Below, piece after piece: positions 54,187 through 62,816 of a DNA stretch of 64,000 bases. The position numbers and the translations under genes were made by a program. The DNA is taken from NCBI GenBank assembly GCA_963843755.1, contig CAWJLS010000008.1, positions 1-64,000 on the forward strand, in the 5' to 3' direction. How positions within the stretch are numbered: position 1 is the stretch's first letter; each line of letters starts with the position of its first letter. The notes beneath the pieces were generated by a model. The model was given only the letters and a program-made list of their open reading frames with translations. It was not told the origin of the DNA and did no database searches. This DNA comes from CAWJLS01 sp963843755. GTDB taxonomy: Bacteria; Acidobacteriota; Thermoanaerobaculia; Multivoradales; DATKCC01.

Positions 54187-55922
54187 AGTCTCGCCTCGTC
54201 GTGGCGCTGATCGCCGTGTCGGTCTGGTTCGCGGTCGTCGGGGCGCGGCTCGCCCTGCTCCAGGTGCGCGACCACGACCTCTACGCCGAACGCGCCTCGG
54301 ACCAGCAGCTCCGGGTGGTCGAGCTCGACCCGCCGCGAGGCACGATCTACGACGCCCGCGGCCGCGAGCTGGCGGTCTCGGTGCCGGTCGACTCCCTCTT
54401 CGCCTTGCCCCACGAGGTCGTCGACCCGAAGGCGACGGCGGCGAAGCTGGCGCCGCTGCTGAGCGTTCCGCGGGCCGAGCTCGAGCAGCGTCTCTCCGGC
54501 GACCGCCGCTGGGTCTGGCTCGAGCGCAAGCTCGATCCGCCGGCGGCCACCGCCGTGCGCAAGCTCGACCTGCCCGGCCTGGGGTTCGTCGAGGAGTCGA
54601 AGCGCTACTACCCGATGCGCGCGCTGGCGGCGGCCGTGCTGGGCTACGTCGGCACCGACGACGAGGGCCTCCGCGGCCTCGAGTACACCTACGACGACGT
54701 GGTCTCGGGACGGGCCGCCGAGCGGGCGGTGATCCGCGACAACCGGGCCGGCTCACTGGTCTTCCCGGGCCTCTCGTTCGCCGAGCCGGTCCCGGGCAAG
54801 AACCTGCATCTCACGATCGACGCGACGATCCAGCACGTGGTCGAGTCCGAGCTGTTCGCGGCGGTGGAGAAGAACCGGGCCAAGGGCGGCTGGGCGATCA
54901 TCCTCGATCCGGCGACCGGCGCGGTGCTGGCGATGGCCTCCTACCCGTCCTACGACGCCAACCGGGCCTTGGAGCACCCGGAGCTCGAGCGCATCCAGCC
55001 GGTGAGCGACGTCTACGAGCCCGGCTCGACCTTCAAGGTGGTGACCGCGTCGGCGGCCCTCGACGCCAACCTGGTCGATCCGTCCGACACGTTCGACTGC
55101 GAGATGGGGCACATCGTCCTGTACGGCACCCGCATCGCCGACCACAACCCGTACGGCATCCTGACCTTCCGCGAGATCATGGATCACTCGTCGAACGTCG
55201 GCGCGATCAAGATCGGCCTCAAGGTCGGGCCCGATCGCCTCTACAAGATGATCCGCGCGTTCGGCTTCGGCCAGAAGACCGGTATCGACCTGCCGGGGGA
55301 GAGCCCCGGGAGCTTGCGGCCGCTCGAGCGCTGGGACCCGATCACGCCGGCTTACATCTCGTTCGGCCAGGGCATCGCCGTGACGCCGATCCAGCTCGCG
55401 ACGGCGGCGGCCGCGCTGGCCGACGGCGGGCGGCTGCACCGGCCGTTCGTGGTCCGCTCGGTGGGCGACGGGACGTCGGTCACCCGGACCGCGGCCCAGG
55501 TCACCGGACGGCCGATCGCGCCGTCGACCGCGCTCCAGCTCGAGCGCATCTTGGAGGGCGTGTTCGAGGCGGGCGGCACGGCCTCAGGCGAGGGGATCGA
55601 CGGCTACCGGCTCGCCGGCAAGACCGGCACCGCCCAGAAGGTGGTCGACGGCCGCTACTCCCAGACCCGGTTCGTCGCCAACTTCATCGGCTTCGCGCCG
55701 GCCCGCCGGCCGGCGCTCGCCGGCCTGGTGGCGATCGACGAGCCCCGGGCCGGCCTGACTTCGGGGGGCCGCGTGGCGGCGCCGGTCTTCGCCGCCATCG
55801 CGCAGCGCATCCTGCCGTACCTGGGGGTGGCGCCGGATCGGGACCCGGTTCCGACCCAGCACCTGGCGGCCCTGCCTGCCGCTGGAGCCGGGGAGCCGTC
55901 TCCCCAGGGAGCGGGAGGCTGA
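54183..55922 (+). CDS. ftsI: Septal peptidoglycan transpeptidase FtsI (PBP3-like)
   Basis: A 579-aa class B penicillin-binding protein. One N-terminal transmembrane helix (LVVALIAVSVWFAVVGARLALL) precedes a dimerisation domain (VVELDPPRGTIYDARGRELAVSVPVDSLFA). The transpeptidase domain has the active-site EPGSTFK near residue 282, the SSN motif in DHSSNVGAIKIG, and KTGTAQK. It cross-links septal wall strands with FtsW as partner. There is no PASTA domain. The end overlaps murE by one base. Confidence 0.92.
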   Translation: MKSRLVVALIAVSVWFAVVGARLALLQVRDHDLYAERASDQQLRVVELDPPRGTIYDARGRELAVSVPVDSLFALPHEVVDPKATAAKLAPLLSVPRAELEQRLSGDRRWVWLERKLDPPAATAVRKLDLPGLGFVEESKRYYPMRALAAAVLGYVGTDDEGLRGLEYTYDDVVSGRAAERAVIRDNRAGSLVFPGLSFAEPVPGKNLHLTIDATIQHVVESELFAAVEKNRAKGGWAIILDPATGAVLAMASYPSYDANRALEHPELERIQPVSDVYEPGSTFKVVTASAALDANLVDPSDTFDCEMGHIVLYGTRIADHNPYGILTFREIMDHSSNVGAIKIGLKVGPDRLYKMIRAFGFGQKTGIDLPGESPGSLRPLERWDPITPAYISFGQGIAVTPIQLATAAAALADGGRLHRPFVVRSVGDGTSVTRTAAQVTGRPIAPSTALQLERILEGVFEAGGTASGEGIDGYRLAGKTGTAQKVVDGRYSQTRFVANFIGFAPARRPALAGLVAIDEPRAGLTSGGRVAAPVFAAIAQRILPYLGVAPDRDPVPTQHLAALPAAGAGEPSPQGAGG

Positions 55923-57478
55923 TGGTGCGCCTGTCCCGACTGATCGAGGGTCTTCCGGTCCGGTCCGCCGACCCGGTCGAGGCGTCTGGCGAGGGGGCGG
56001 AGGCGAGCGACCCGGAGATCACCGGCGTGCGCATCGACTCGCGCCGGGTGGAGCCGGGCGATCTGTTCATCGCCGTGGCCGGTGCCCACCACGACGGCGC
56101 CGCGTTCGCCGCCGCCGCCGTCCAGCGGGGCGCGCGGGCGATCCTCGCCGCTCCCGGCTGCCGGCCGGCGGAGTGGGACGCGTCCATCCCCTGGCTCGAA
56201 ACCGATCCTGACGCCGGGTCGCCGCGCGAGCTGGCCGGGCCGCTCTCCGTCCGCGTTGACGGTCACCCGGAGCGGGAGCTGAGCCTGGCCGCGGTCACCG
56301 GCACCAACGGCAAGTCGACCGTGGTCGCCCTGCTGGCGTCGATCCTGGAGGCCGCCGGCCGGCCGGCCGGCCTGATCGGCACGCTCGGCTACCGCTTCGG
56401 CGACGACGTGACCGCCGGCGAGCGGACGACCCCGGAGGCGCCGGAGGTGGTCCGTCTGCTCCGGCGCTGGCGCGACCGGGGAGCCGAGGCGGTCGCCATG
56501 GAGGCGTCGTCCCACGCTCTCGACCTCGGGCGTCTGAGCGGCCTCGCCTTCGACGTGGCGGTGTTCACCAACCTGACCCAGGACCACCTGGACTGGCACG
56601 GCGACTTCGAGAGCTACTTCGCCGCCAAGCGCCGGCTGTTCGACATGCTCACGCCCGGTGGCGGTGCCGCCGTCAACCTGGACGACCCCTACGGCCGCCG
56701 GCTGGCGGAGGAGCTGTCGTCGGCGGACGCGGTCCGTCTCGTCACCTTCGGCACGACCGAGGAGGCGTCGGTCCGGGCGCGGGACGTCCACCTCCACGAG
56801 CGGGGCATCGAGGCGCTGGTCGAGACTCCGCGCGGCTCCTTCCCGATGAGCTCGCCGCTGCTCGGCCGGTACAACCTGGAGAACCTGCTGGCGGCCGTCG
56901 CGGCCTCGGAGGTCCTCGCTCTCGACCACGAGGCGGTCGGGCGGGGGATCGCCTCCCGCGGACCGTTGCCGGGCCGGCTCGAGCTGGTCGAGGCGCCGGC
57001 CGCCGCGGGCGAGCGCCCGTTCCCGGTCTACATCGACTACGCCCACACGCCGGGGGCGCTCGAAGCGCTGCTGCGGGCGGTCACGGAGCTTTCGGGGCGG
57101 CGGATCATCCTGGTCTTCGGCGCCGGCGGCGACCGCGACCGGGAGAAGCGCCATCCGATGGGGCGGCGCGCCGGCGAGCTGGCCGAGCTGCCGATCCTGA
57201 CCTCGGACAACCCGCGGTCCGAGGACCCGCTCCAGATCATCCACCAGGTGGAGGAAGGGCTCGAGGCGAGCGGCAGCACCACTTACCGCATCGTGCCCGA
57301 CCGCCGCGAGGCGATCCACCGGGCGATCGCCGTCGCCGGCCCCGGCGACGCGGTGGTGATCGCCGGCAAGGGGCACGAGGAGATCCAGCAGATCGGCTCG
57401 CGCAAGCTGCCCTTCTCCGACCGGGACGAGGCGGTGAAGGCGCTCGAGGAGCGGTTCCGGGAGACGGCGGAGCGATGA
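55922..57478 (+). CDS. murE: UDP-MurNAc-tripeptide synthetase
   Basis: A 518-aa cytoplasmic Mur ligase adding the third amino acid to UDP-MurNAc-L-Ala-D-Glu. GVRIDSRRVEPGDLFIAVAG is the N-terminal substrate domain; the ATP loop is VTGTNGKST; TTPEAPEVVRLLRRW and MEASSHALDLGR follow. The motif DNPRSEDP predicts meso-diaminopimelate rather than lysine as substrate. The ATG at 55922 lies in TGATG and shares one base with the ftsI stop. Confidence 0.95.
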   Translation: MVRLSRLIEGLPVRSADPVEASGEGAEASDPEITGVRIDSRRVEPGDLFIAVAGAHHDGAAFAAAAVQRGARAILAAPGCRPAEWDASIPWLETDPDAGSPRELAGPLSVRVDGHPERELSLAAVTGTNGKSTVVALLASILEAAGRPAGLIGTLGYRFGDDVTAGERTTPEAPEVVRLLRRWRDRGAEAVAMEASSHALDLGRLSGLAFDVAVFTNLTQDHLDWHGDFESYFAAKRRLFDMLTPGGGAAVNLDDPYGRRLAEELSSADAVRLVTFGTTEEASVRARDVHLHERGIEALVETPRGSFPMSSPLLGRYNLENLLAAVAASEVLALDHEAVGRGIASRGPLPGRLELVEAPAAAGERPFPVYIDYAHTPGALEALLRAVTELSGRRIILVFGAGGDRDREKRHPMGRRAGELAELPILTSDNPRSEDPLQIIHQVEEGLEASGSTTYRIVPDRREAIHRAIAVAGPGDAVVIAGKGHEEIQQIGSRKLPFSDRDEAVKALEERFRETAER

Positions 57479-59091
57479 GGCGACGGATCGAGGAGGCCGC
57501 GCAGGCCATGGAGGGCGAAGTGATCGCCGGGGACGCCGCGGCGCTCTGGTCCGGCGCCGCCCTCGACTCGCGCCGGGTGACCGGCGGCGAGCTGTTCTTC
57601 GCCCTCGCCGGCGAGGCCACCGACGGGCACCGGTTCGTCGGCGACGCCCTGTCCCGGGGCGCCGCCGCGGCGGTGGTCGAGCGGCCGGAGGAGGTCGCGG
57701 ATGCGGGCGCGGGACAGACCGTCCTTTCCGACGGCGCCTGCCTGGTGCGCGTCGGCGACGCCTTCGCCGCCCTCCACGCCCTGGTCCGGCACCTGCGCCG
57801 GGAGCTGCCGGACGTGCTGATCGGCATCACCGGCTCGGTCGGCAAGACGACCACCAAGGAGCTGGTGGGCGCGGTGCTCGCCGAGCGCTTCCGGACCGCC
57901 CGGACGCCGGGCAACCTGAACAACCTCTACGGCTTCCCCCTGGCCTACCTGGGCATCCCGGGCGACACCGAGGTGATGGTCGCCGAGCTGGGCATGTCGT
58001 TTCCCGGCGAGCTCGGCAGGGTCAGCGCCCTCGCCCGCCCCGACGGCGTGGTCCTGACCGCCGTGCGCCCGGCCCACCTCGAGAACTTCGCCGACGTGTC
58101 GGCCATCGCCGAGGCCAAGGCGGAGATCTTCGACGGCGTTCCCACGACCGGCGAGGGGGCGCGGCGCGCCTTCGCCGTCGCCAACCGGGACGACCCGGAG
58201 GTGGTGCGGGTGACCGAGCGCTGGGCGGTGTCCGGCGCCACCTCTGGCGCGTCCGACAGGTCAGGAGACGGGGCCCCGCGGCGGGTGATCTGGTACGGGC
58301 TGGGCGACGACCCGGCCGTGACCGTCCGCGGGCGCGATGTGCGCCCGGCGGTGCTCGCAGATGGCCGGATCGGCATCCGGTTCCGCCTGGAGCTGTCGGG
58401 CGAGCCGGCGGGCACCGACCGGGCGGAAGCCGAAGAGGGGGCGGGCCAGGTCGCCGGTGAGATCGAGCTGCCGCTCCACGGCCTCTACAACGCGTCGAAC
58501 GCCCTGGCGGCGGCGGGCGTGGCCGTCGCCCTCGGCCTCGATCTCGCCACCATCCGCCGCGGCCTGACCAAGGTCCGGGCCTCCGCCCACCGGGGCGAGG
58601 TCCACCGGTTGGCGGACGGGGCGACGGTGATCGACGACGCCTACAACTCGAACCCGGACGCCCTGAACGAGGCGCTGGCGAGCGCCCGCAGCCTGCGCGA
58701 CGCGCCGGACGGGATCGCCGCCGAACGGCTGGTGGCGGTGCTGGGCGACATGCTCGAGCTCGGTCCGGGTGGGCCGGAGCTCCACCGGGCGGCGGGCCGG
58801 TGGGCGGCCGCCCTCGGCTTCGACCCGGTGGTCGGGGTCGGGCCGCTGTCGGAAGAGCTGGTGGCCGCCGCCCGCGCCGCGGGCGTCACCACGGCGGTCC
58901 ACTGTGCCGACGCCGTGGCCGCCGCCGACTGGGCCGAGCGGACCGTCGCGGCCGGGGACCTGGTGCTGGTCAAAGGATCGCGGGGCATCGGCCTCGAACG
59001 GGTCGTCGAGCGCCTCGTGGGGCGCGAGCCCCGGTCCGCCGGCGCTCCCGGCTCGCCGAGCCAGAGGACCGGCGCGGAGGGCGCGGCCTGA
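57475..59091 (+). CDS. murF: UDP-MurNAc-pentapeptide synthetase
   Basis: A 538-aa Mur ligase attaching D-Ala-D-Ala. It shows DSRRVTGGELFFALAGEATDGH, the ATP loop GITGSVGKTTTKELV, RTPGNLNNLYGFPLAYLG, VAELGMSFPGELG, and the late-domain VIDDAYNSNPDALNEAL. Family length is usually about 450 residues. The excess is mostly small low-complexity inserts such as SGATSGASDRSGDGAPR and a Gly/Ala tail. It overlaps murE by 4 bp. Confidence 0.94.
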   Translation: MRRRIEEAAQAMEGEVIAGDAAALWSGAALDSRRVTGGELFFALAGEATDGHRFVGDALSRGAAAAVVERPEEVADAGAGQTVLSDGACLVRVGDAFAALHALVRHLRRELPDVLIGITGSVGKTTTKELVGAVLAERFRTARTPGNLNNLYGFPLAYLGIPGDTEVMVAELGMSFPGELGRVSALARPDGVVLTAVRPAHLENFADVSAIAEAKAEIFDGVPTTGEGARRAFAVANRDDPEVVRVTERWAVSGATSGASDRSGDGAPRRVIWYGLGDDPAVTVRGRDVRPAVLADGRIGIRFRLELSGEPAGTDRAEAEEGAGQVAGEIELPLHGLYNASNALAAAGVAVALGLDLATIRRGLTKVRASAHRGEVHRLADGATVIDDAYNSNPDALNEALASARSLRDAPDGIAAERLVAVLGDMLELGPGGPELHRAAGRWAAALGFDPVVGVGPLSEELVAAARAAGVTTAVHCADAVAAADWAERTVAAGDLVLVKGSRGIGLERVVERLVGREPRSAGAPGSPSQRTGAEGAA

Positions 59092-60167
59092 TGCTCTACC
59101 ACCTGCTCTATCCGCTGTCGGAGTTCTTCGGCCCGCTCAACGTCTTCCGCTACATCACGTTCCGGGCGGCCGGCGCGGTGGTGACGGCGCTGGTGCTGTC
59201 GCTGCTGCTCGGCCCGGCCTACATCCGGCTGCTCAGGCGGCTCCAGCTCGGCCAGCTCATCCGCGAGGAGGGCCCGAAGAGCCACCAGGAGAAGGCCGGG
59301 ACGCCGACCATGGGCGGGCTGCTGATCCTCACCGCGGTGGTCGTGCCGACCGTGCTGTGGGCGAAGCTGACCAACCCGTACGTCTGGGTCGCCACGACGG
59401 TGACCGTGGCGTTCGGTGCCATCGGCTTCCTCGACGACTCGCTCAAGATCCGCCGCCGCCGCAACCTCGGGCTGACCGCGCGGGCCAAGTTCAGCTTGCA
59501 GGTGCTCGCGGCGGCCGTCGCGGCGGTGGTTCTGCTCCAGTTGCCGAGCTTCACCAGCACGCTGACCTTCCCGTTCTTCAAGTCGGTGGCGGTGTCGCTC
59601 GGCTGGTTCTACGTGCCGTTCGCGGTGCTGGTGCTGGTCGGGACGTCGAACGCCGTCAACCTGACCGACGGCCTCGACGGCCTGGCGATCGGCGCCACCC
59701 TGGTGGCCGCGGCCACCTACGCGGTGTTCACCTACCTGGCCGGCAACGTGGTCCTCGGCGGCTACCTCCAGGTTCCCTACATCGAGGGCGTCGGCGAGGT
59801 GACCATCTTCTGCGGTGCGCTGGTCGGGGCGAGCCTCGGCTTCCTCTGGTTCAACGCCCATCCGGCGGACGTCTTCATGGGCGACGTCGGGTCGCTGTCG
59901 ATCGGCGCCGCCATCGGCATCGTCGCGCTGCTCGCCAAGCAGGAGATCCTGCTCGTCCTGGTGGGCGGGCTGTTCGTGCTCGAGGCGCTGTCGGTGATCG
60001 CCCAGGTGACCTCGTTCAAGCTGACCGGCCGGCGGGTCTTCCGCATGGCCCCGCTCCATCACCACTTCGAGCTGGCCGGCTGGGCGGAGTCGAAGGTGAT
60101 CGTGCGTTTCTGGATCCTGTCGCTGCTCTTCGCCCTGCTCTCGCTCTCGACCCTCAAGCTCCGATGA
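59091..60167 (+). CDS. mraY: Phospho-MurNAc-pentapeptide-transferase
   Basis: A 358-aa inner-membrane enzyme that makes lipid I from UDP-MurNAc-pentapeptide and undecaprenyl phosphate. About ten helices are visible with the family motifs GPKSHQEKAGTPTMGGLLIL, FLDDSLKIRRRRNLGLTARAKF, NAVNLTDGLDGLAIG, FNAHPADVFMGDVGSLSIG and RMAPLHHHFELAGW. The ATG at 59091 shares one base with the murF stop (TGATG). Confidence 0.96.
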   Translation: MLYHLLYPLSEFFGPLNVFRYITFRAAGAVVTALVLSLLLGPAYIRLLRRLQLGQLIREEGPKSHQEKAGTPTMGGLLILTAVVVPTVLWAKLTNPYVWVATTVTVAFGAIGFLDDSLKIRRRRNLGLTARAKFSLQVLAAAVAAVVLLQLPSFTSTLTFPFFKSVAVSLGWFYVPFAVLVLVGTSNAVNLTDGLDGLAIGATLVAAATYAVFTYLAGNVVLGGYLQVPYIEGVGEVTIFCGALVGASLGFLWFNAHPADVFMGDVGSLSIGAAIGIVALLAKQEILLVLVGGLFVLEALSVIAQVTSFKLTGRRVFRMAPLHHHFELAGWAESKVIVRFWILSLLFALLSLSTLKLR

Positions 60168-61735
60168 ACGACCGCGCCGACAGCGAACGCGACCGCTGGG
60201 ACCGTGTCCTGGTCTACGGGCTGGGCCTGTCCGGCCGGGCCGCCGTGCGGCTGCTGCTGGCCCATGGCGCTCGGCCCGATCGATCGAATCGGCCGGATGG
60301 CGGAGCCGGCGCCGTGCGGGTGGTCGGGGTCGACGCGCGGCCGGAGTCGGCGCTCGATCTGGCGGATCTTGTTCAGTTGGCCGAGTCGGCGGATGGGAGC
60401 CGGTTCGAGCTCCGGGCCGGCGGCGAGCCGGACGCGCTGCCCGAGGGCGTCGCCGCGGTGGTGGTCTCGCCGGGCGTGCCCCTCGACCGGCCGCTCCTGG
60501 CCGACGCCCGGCGGCGGGGTGTGCCGGTGCTGGCCGAGGTCGAGCTGGCCTTCCCGTTCCTCGACGGCCCGGTGGTGGCGGTGACCGGCTCCAACGGCAA
60601 GAGCACGACGACGGCGCTGGCCGGGGCGATGCTGCGGGCGGCCGGATGGGATGCGCGGGTGTGCGGCAACATCGGCGAGCCGCTCTCCTCCCAGGTCGGG
60701 CGGTCCCCGGACGCCGATGCACCGGCCGAGGCCGGTACCGACTCTGGCACTGGCGCCGGCCGGACGCTCTACGTCGTCGAGCTCTCGAGCTTCCAGCTCT
60801 CCGCCATCCACCGGTTCCGTCCCCGGGCGGCGGTGTTCCTCAACCTGGCCGCCGATCACCTGGACCGCCACGGCACGCTCGAGGAGTACGCGGCGGCCAA
60901 GCGGCGGATCTTCGAGAACCAGCACGGGGACGACGTCGCCGTGCTCAACGCCGACGACCCGCTGGTCCGGGCGACCGAGACCCGGTCCCGGCAGCTCCTG
61001 TTCTCGCGCCGGGAGGAGGTGGCCGCCGGCTGCTTCGTGCGCGGCGACGCGGTGGTCGAGCGGGGGGCGGACGGCGGCGAGACGGTGCTGTTCACGGCGG
61101 CCGACGTGCCGCTGGCCGGGGCCCACAACCTGGCCAACGCCATGGCCGCGGCGCTCCTGGCCCGCGCCCTCGGCGCGCCGGTCGAGGCCGTGCGCTCCGC
61201 CCTCGCCGGGTTCCGCGGCCTGTCCCATCGCATGGAGCGGGTGGCCGAGCACCGGGGCGTCACCTGGTACGACGACTCCAAGGGGACCAATCCCGCGGCG
61301 ACGCTCGGCTGCCTCGAAGGGTTCGCCGACGGCACGGTCCACCTGATCCTGGGCGGGCGCAACAAGGGCAACGACTTCGCCGCCCTGGCCCCGGCGGTGG
61401 CGACCAAGGCCCGCCGGGTCTACCTGATCGGCGAATCGGCCGGGGAGATCGAGCGCGACCTGACCGGCGCCTGGACCCGGGGGGCGGCGACCTCCGGCTC
61501 CGACTCCGGTGCTGACGCCAGAAGGGCGCCTGTGCCGATCAGCCGCGTCGAGACCCTGGACCGGGCGGTCGCCGAGGCCGCCGAGCGGGCCCGGGCCGGC
61601 GAGGCCGTGCTGCTGTCGCCGGCCTGCGCGAGCTTCGACCAGTTCCGCGATTTCAACCAGCGGGGGGACGTCTTCCAGCGTCTCGTCCGCACGACCGTCG
61701 GGGGGGCCGCCGTTGGCCAAGAAGCTGGCGTTTGA
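60164..61735 (+). CDS. murD: UDP-MurNAc-L-alanine:D-glutamate ligase
   Basis: A 523-aa Mur ligase. It has an N-terminal Rossmann part (VLVYGLGLSGRAAVRLLLAHGA), ATP loop VTGSNGKSTTTAL, ELSSFQLSAIHRFRPRAAVFLNLAADHLDRHGTLEEYAAAK, FRGLSHRMERVAEHRGVTWYDDSKGTNPAATLGCLEGF, and the C-terminal VLLSPACASFDQFRDFNQRGDVFQRLV. It is longer than usual (about 450 residues) because of low-complexity inserts, for example PDADAPAEAGTDSGTGAGR. It overlaps mraY by 4 bp and ftsW by 23 bp. Confidence 0.94.
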   Translation: MNDRADSERDRWDRVLVYGLGLSGRAAVRLLLAHGARPDRSNRPDGGAGAVRVVGVDARPESALDLADLVQLAESADGSRFELRAGGEPDALPEGVAAVVVSPGVPLDRPLLADARRRGVPVLAEVELAFPFLDGPVVAVTGSNGKSTTTALAGAMLRAAGWDARVCGNIGEPLSSQVGRSPDADAPAEAGTDSGTGAGRTLYVVELSSFQLSAIHRFRPRAAVFLNLAADHLDRHGTLEEYAAAKRRIFENQHGDDVAVLNADDPLVRATETRSRQLLFSRREEVAAGCFVRGDAVVERGADGGETVLFTAADVPLAGAHNLANAMAAALLARALGAPVEAVRSALAGFRGLSHRMERVAEHRGVTWYDDSKGTNPAATLGCLEGFADGTVHLILGGRNKGNDFAALAPAVATKARRVYLIGESAGEIERDLTGAWTRGAATSGSDSGADARRAPVPISRVETLDRAVAEAAERARAGEAVLLSPACASFDQFRDFNQRGDVFQRLVRTTVGGAAVGQEAGV

Positions 61736-62816
61736 CCGCGTGCTGTTCGGCGTCGTCGCCCTGGCCGTCGGCTTCGGCCTGGTGATGGTGTACTCCGCCA
61801 GCGCGCCGCTCGCCCGCTCCCTGGGCGGGCCCGACGGCACCGCGGCCGGCTTCAACCCGTTCGTGGTCAAGCAGAGCCTGGCGGCGCTGCTCGGCCTGGT
61901 CGGCATGGCGATCGCCATGCACGTCGACTACCGGGTGCTGCGCAAGCCGGCGGTGATCTACGCCCTGCTCGGCGGCATCGTCGTGCTGCTGGCGGCGGTG
62001 CTCTTCGGCCCCGAGATCAGCGCCACCCACCGGTGGTTCCGGGTCGGCCCGGTGTCGGTGCAGCCGGCGGAGTGGGCCAAGCTCGCGCTGATCCCCTACG
62101 TCGCCTACCAGATCGACCGCAAGCCGGAGCGGATCGACCATCCGACCCTGCTGGTGCCGGTGCTGGTGGCGACCGGCTGTGTGGTCGGGCTGATCCTGCT
62201 CCAGCCCGATTTCGGCACCTCGGTGCTGCTGCTGGCGACGGTCGGCCTGATGGTCTTCCTCGCCGGCCTGCCCTGGCGCTACCTGGCCGGCGCGCTGGCG
62301 GCCGGCGTACCGCTGCTCCTGGTGCTGGTGCTGGCGGAGCCGTACCGCCGCCGGCGCCTGTTCGCCTTCCTCGATCCGGACGCGGACCCGTTCGGCGCCG
62401 GCTTCCAGCCGCGGCAGTCGCTGATCGCGGTCGGCTCGGGCGGCCTGTTCGGCCTCGGTCCGGGCGGCAGCGTCCAGAAGCTCCACTACCTGCCCCATCC
62501 CCACTCGGACTACATCTTCGCCATCGTCTGCGAGGAGCTGGGGATGATCGGGGCGATCGCCCTGCTGGGGCTGTTCGCCCTGCTGCTCTGGCGGGGGGTG
62601 CGCGCCGGCCTGTCGGCGCCCGACCAGTTCGGACGCTACCTGGCCTGGGGGATCACCGGCCTGCTGGTGATCCAGGCCCTGATCCACGTTTCGGTCTCGC
62701 TGGCACTGGCTCCCTCGAAAGGGATCCCGTTGCCGTTCATCTCCTACGGCGGCTCGTCGCTGGTGGTCTCCATGATCGCCTGCGGCACGCTGCTCAACGT
62801 CTCCCAGCACGGATGA
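61713..62816 (+). CDS. ftsW: SEDS peptidoglycan polymerase FtsW
   Basis: A 367-aa membrane protein with about ten helices. The TTG at 61713 gives MAKKLAFDRVLFGVVALAVGFGLVMVYSASA, a normal SEDS N-terminus; no ATG or GTG gives a full-length protein without a long N-terminal extension from the murD overlap. Family segments include RWFRVGPVSVQPAEWAKLALIPYVA, LLQPDFGTSVLLLATVGLMVFLAG, FGLGPGGSVQKLHYLPHPHSDYIFAIVCEELG and STLPFISYGGSS-like LPFISYGGSSLVVSM. It polymerises septal glycan with FtsI. It overlaps murG by 4 bp. Confidence 0.93.
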   Translation: MAKKLAFDRVLFGVVALAVGFGLVMVYSASAPLARSLGGPDGTAAGFNPFVVKQSLAALLGLVGMAIAMHVDYRVLRKPAVIYALLGGIVVLLAAVLFGPEISATHRWFRVGPVSVQPAEWAKLALIPYVAYQIDRKPERIDHPTLLVPVLVATGCVVGLILLQPDFGTSVLLLATVGLMVFLAGLPWRYLAGALAAGVPLLLVLVLAEPYRRRRLFAFLDPDADPFGAGFQPRQSLIAVGSGGLFGLGPGGSVQKLHYLPHPHSDYIFAIVCEELGMIGAIALLGLFALLLWRGVRAGLSAPDQFGRYLAWGITGLLVIQALIHVSVSLALAPSKGIPLPFISYGGSSLVVSMIACGTLLNVSQHG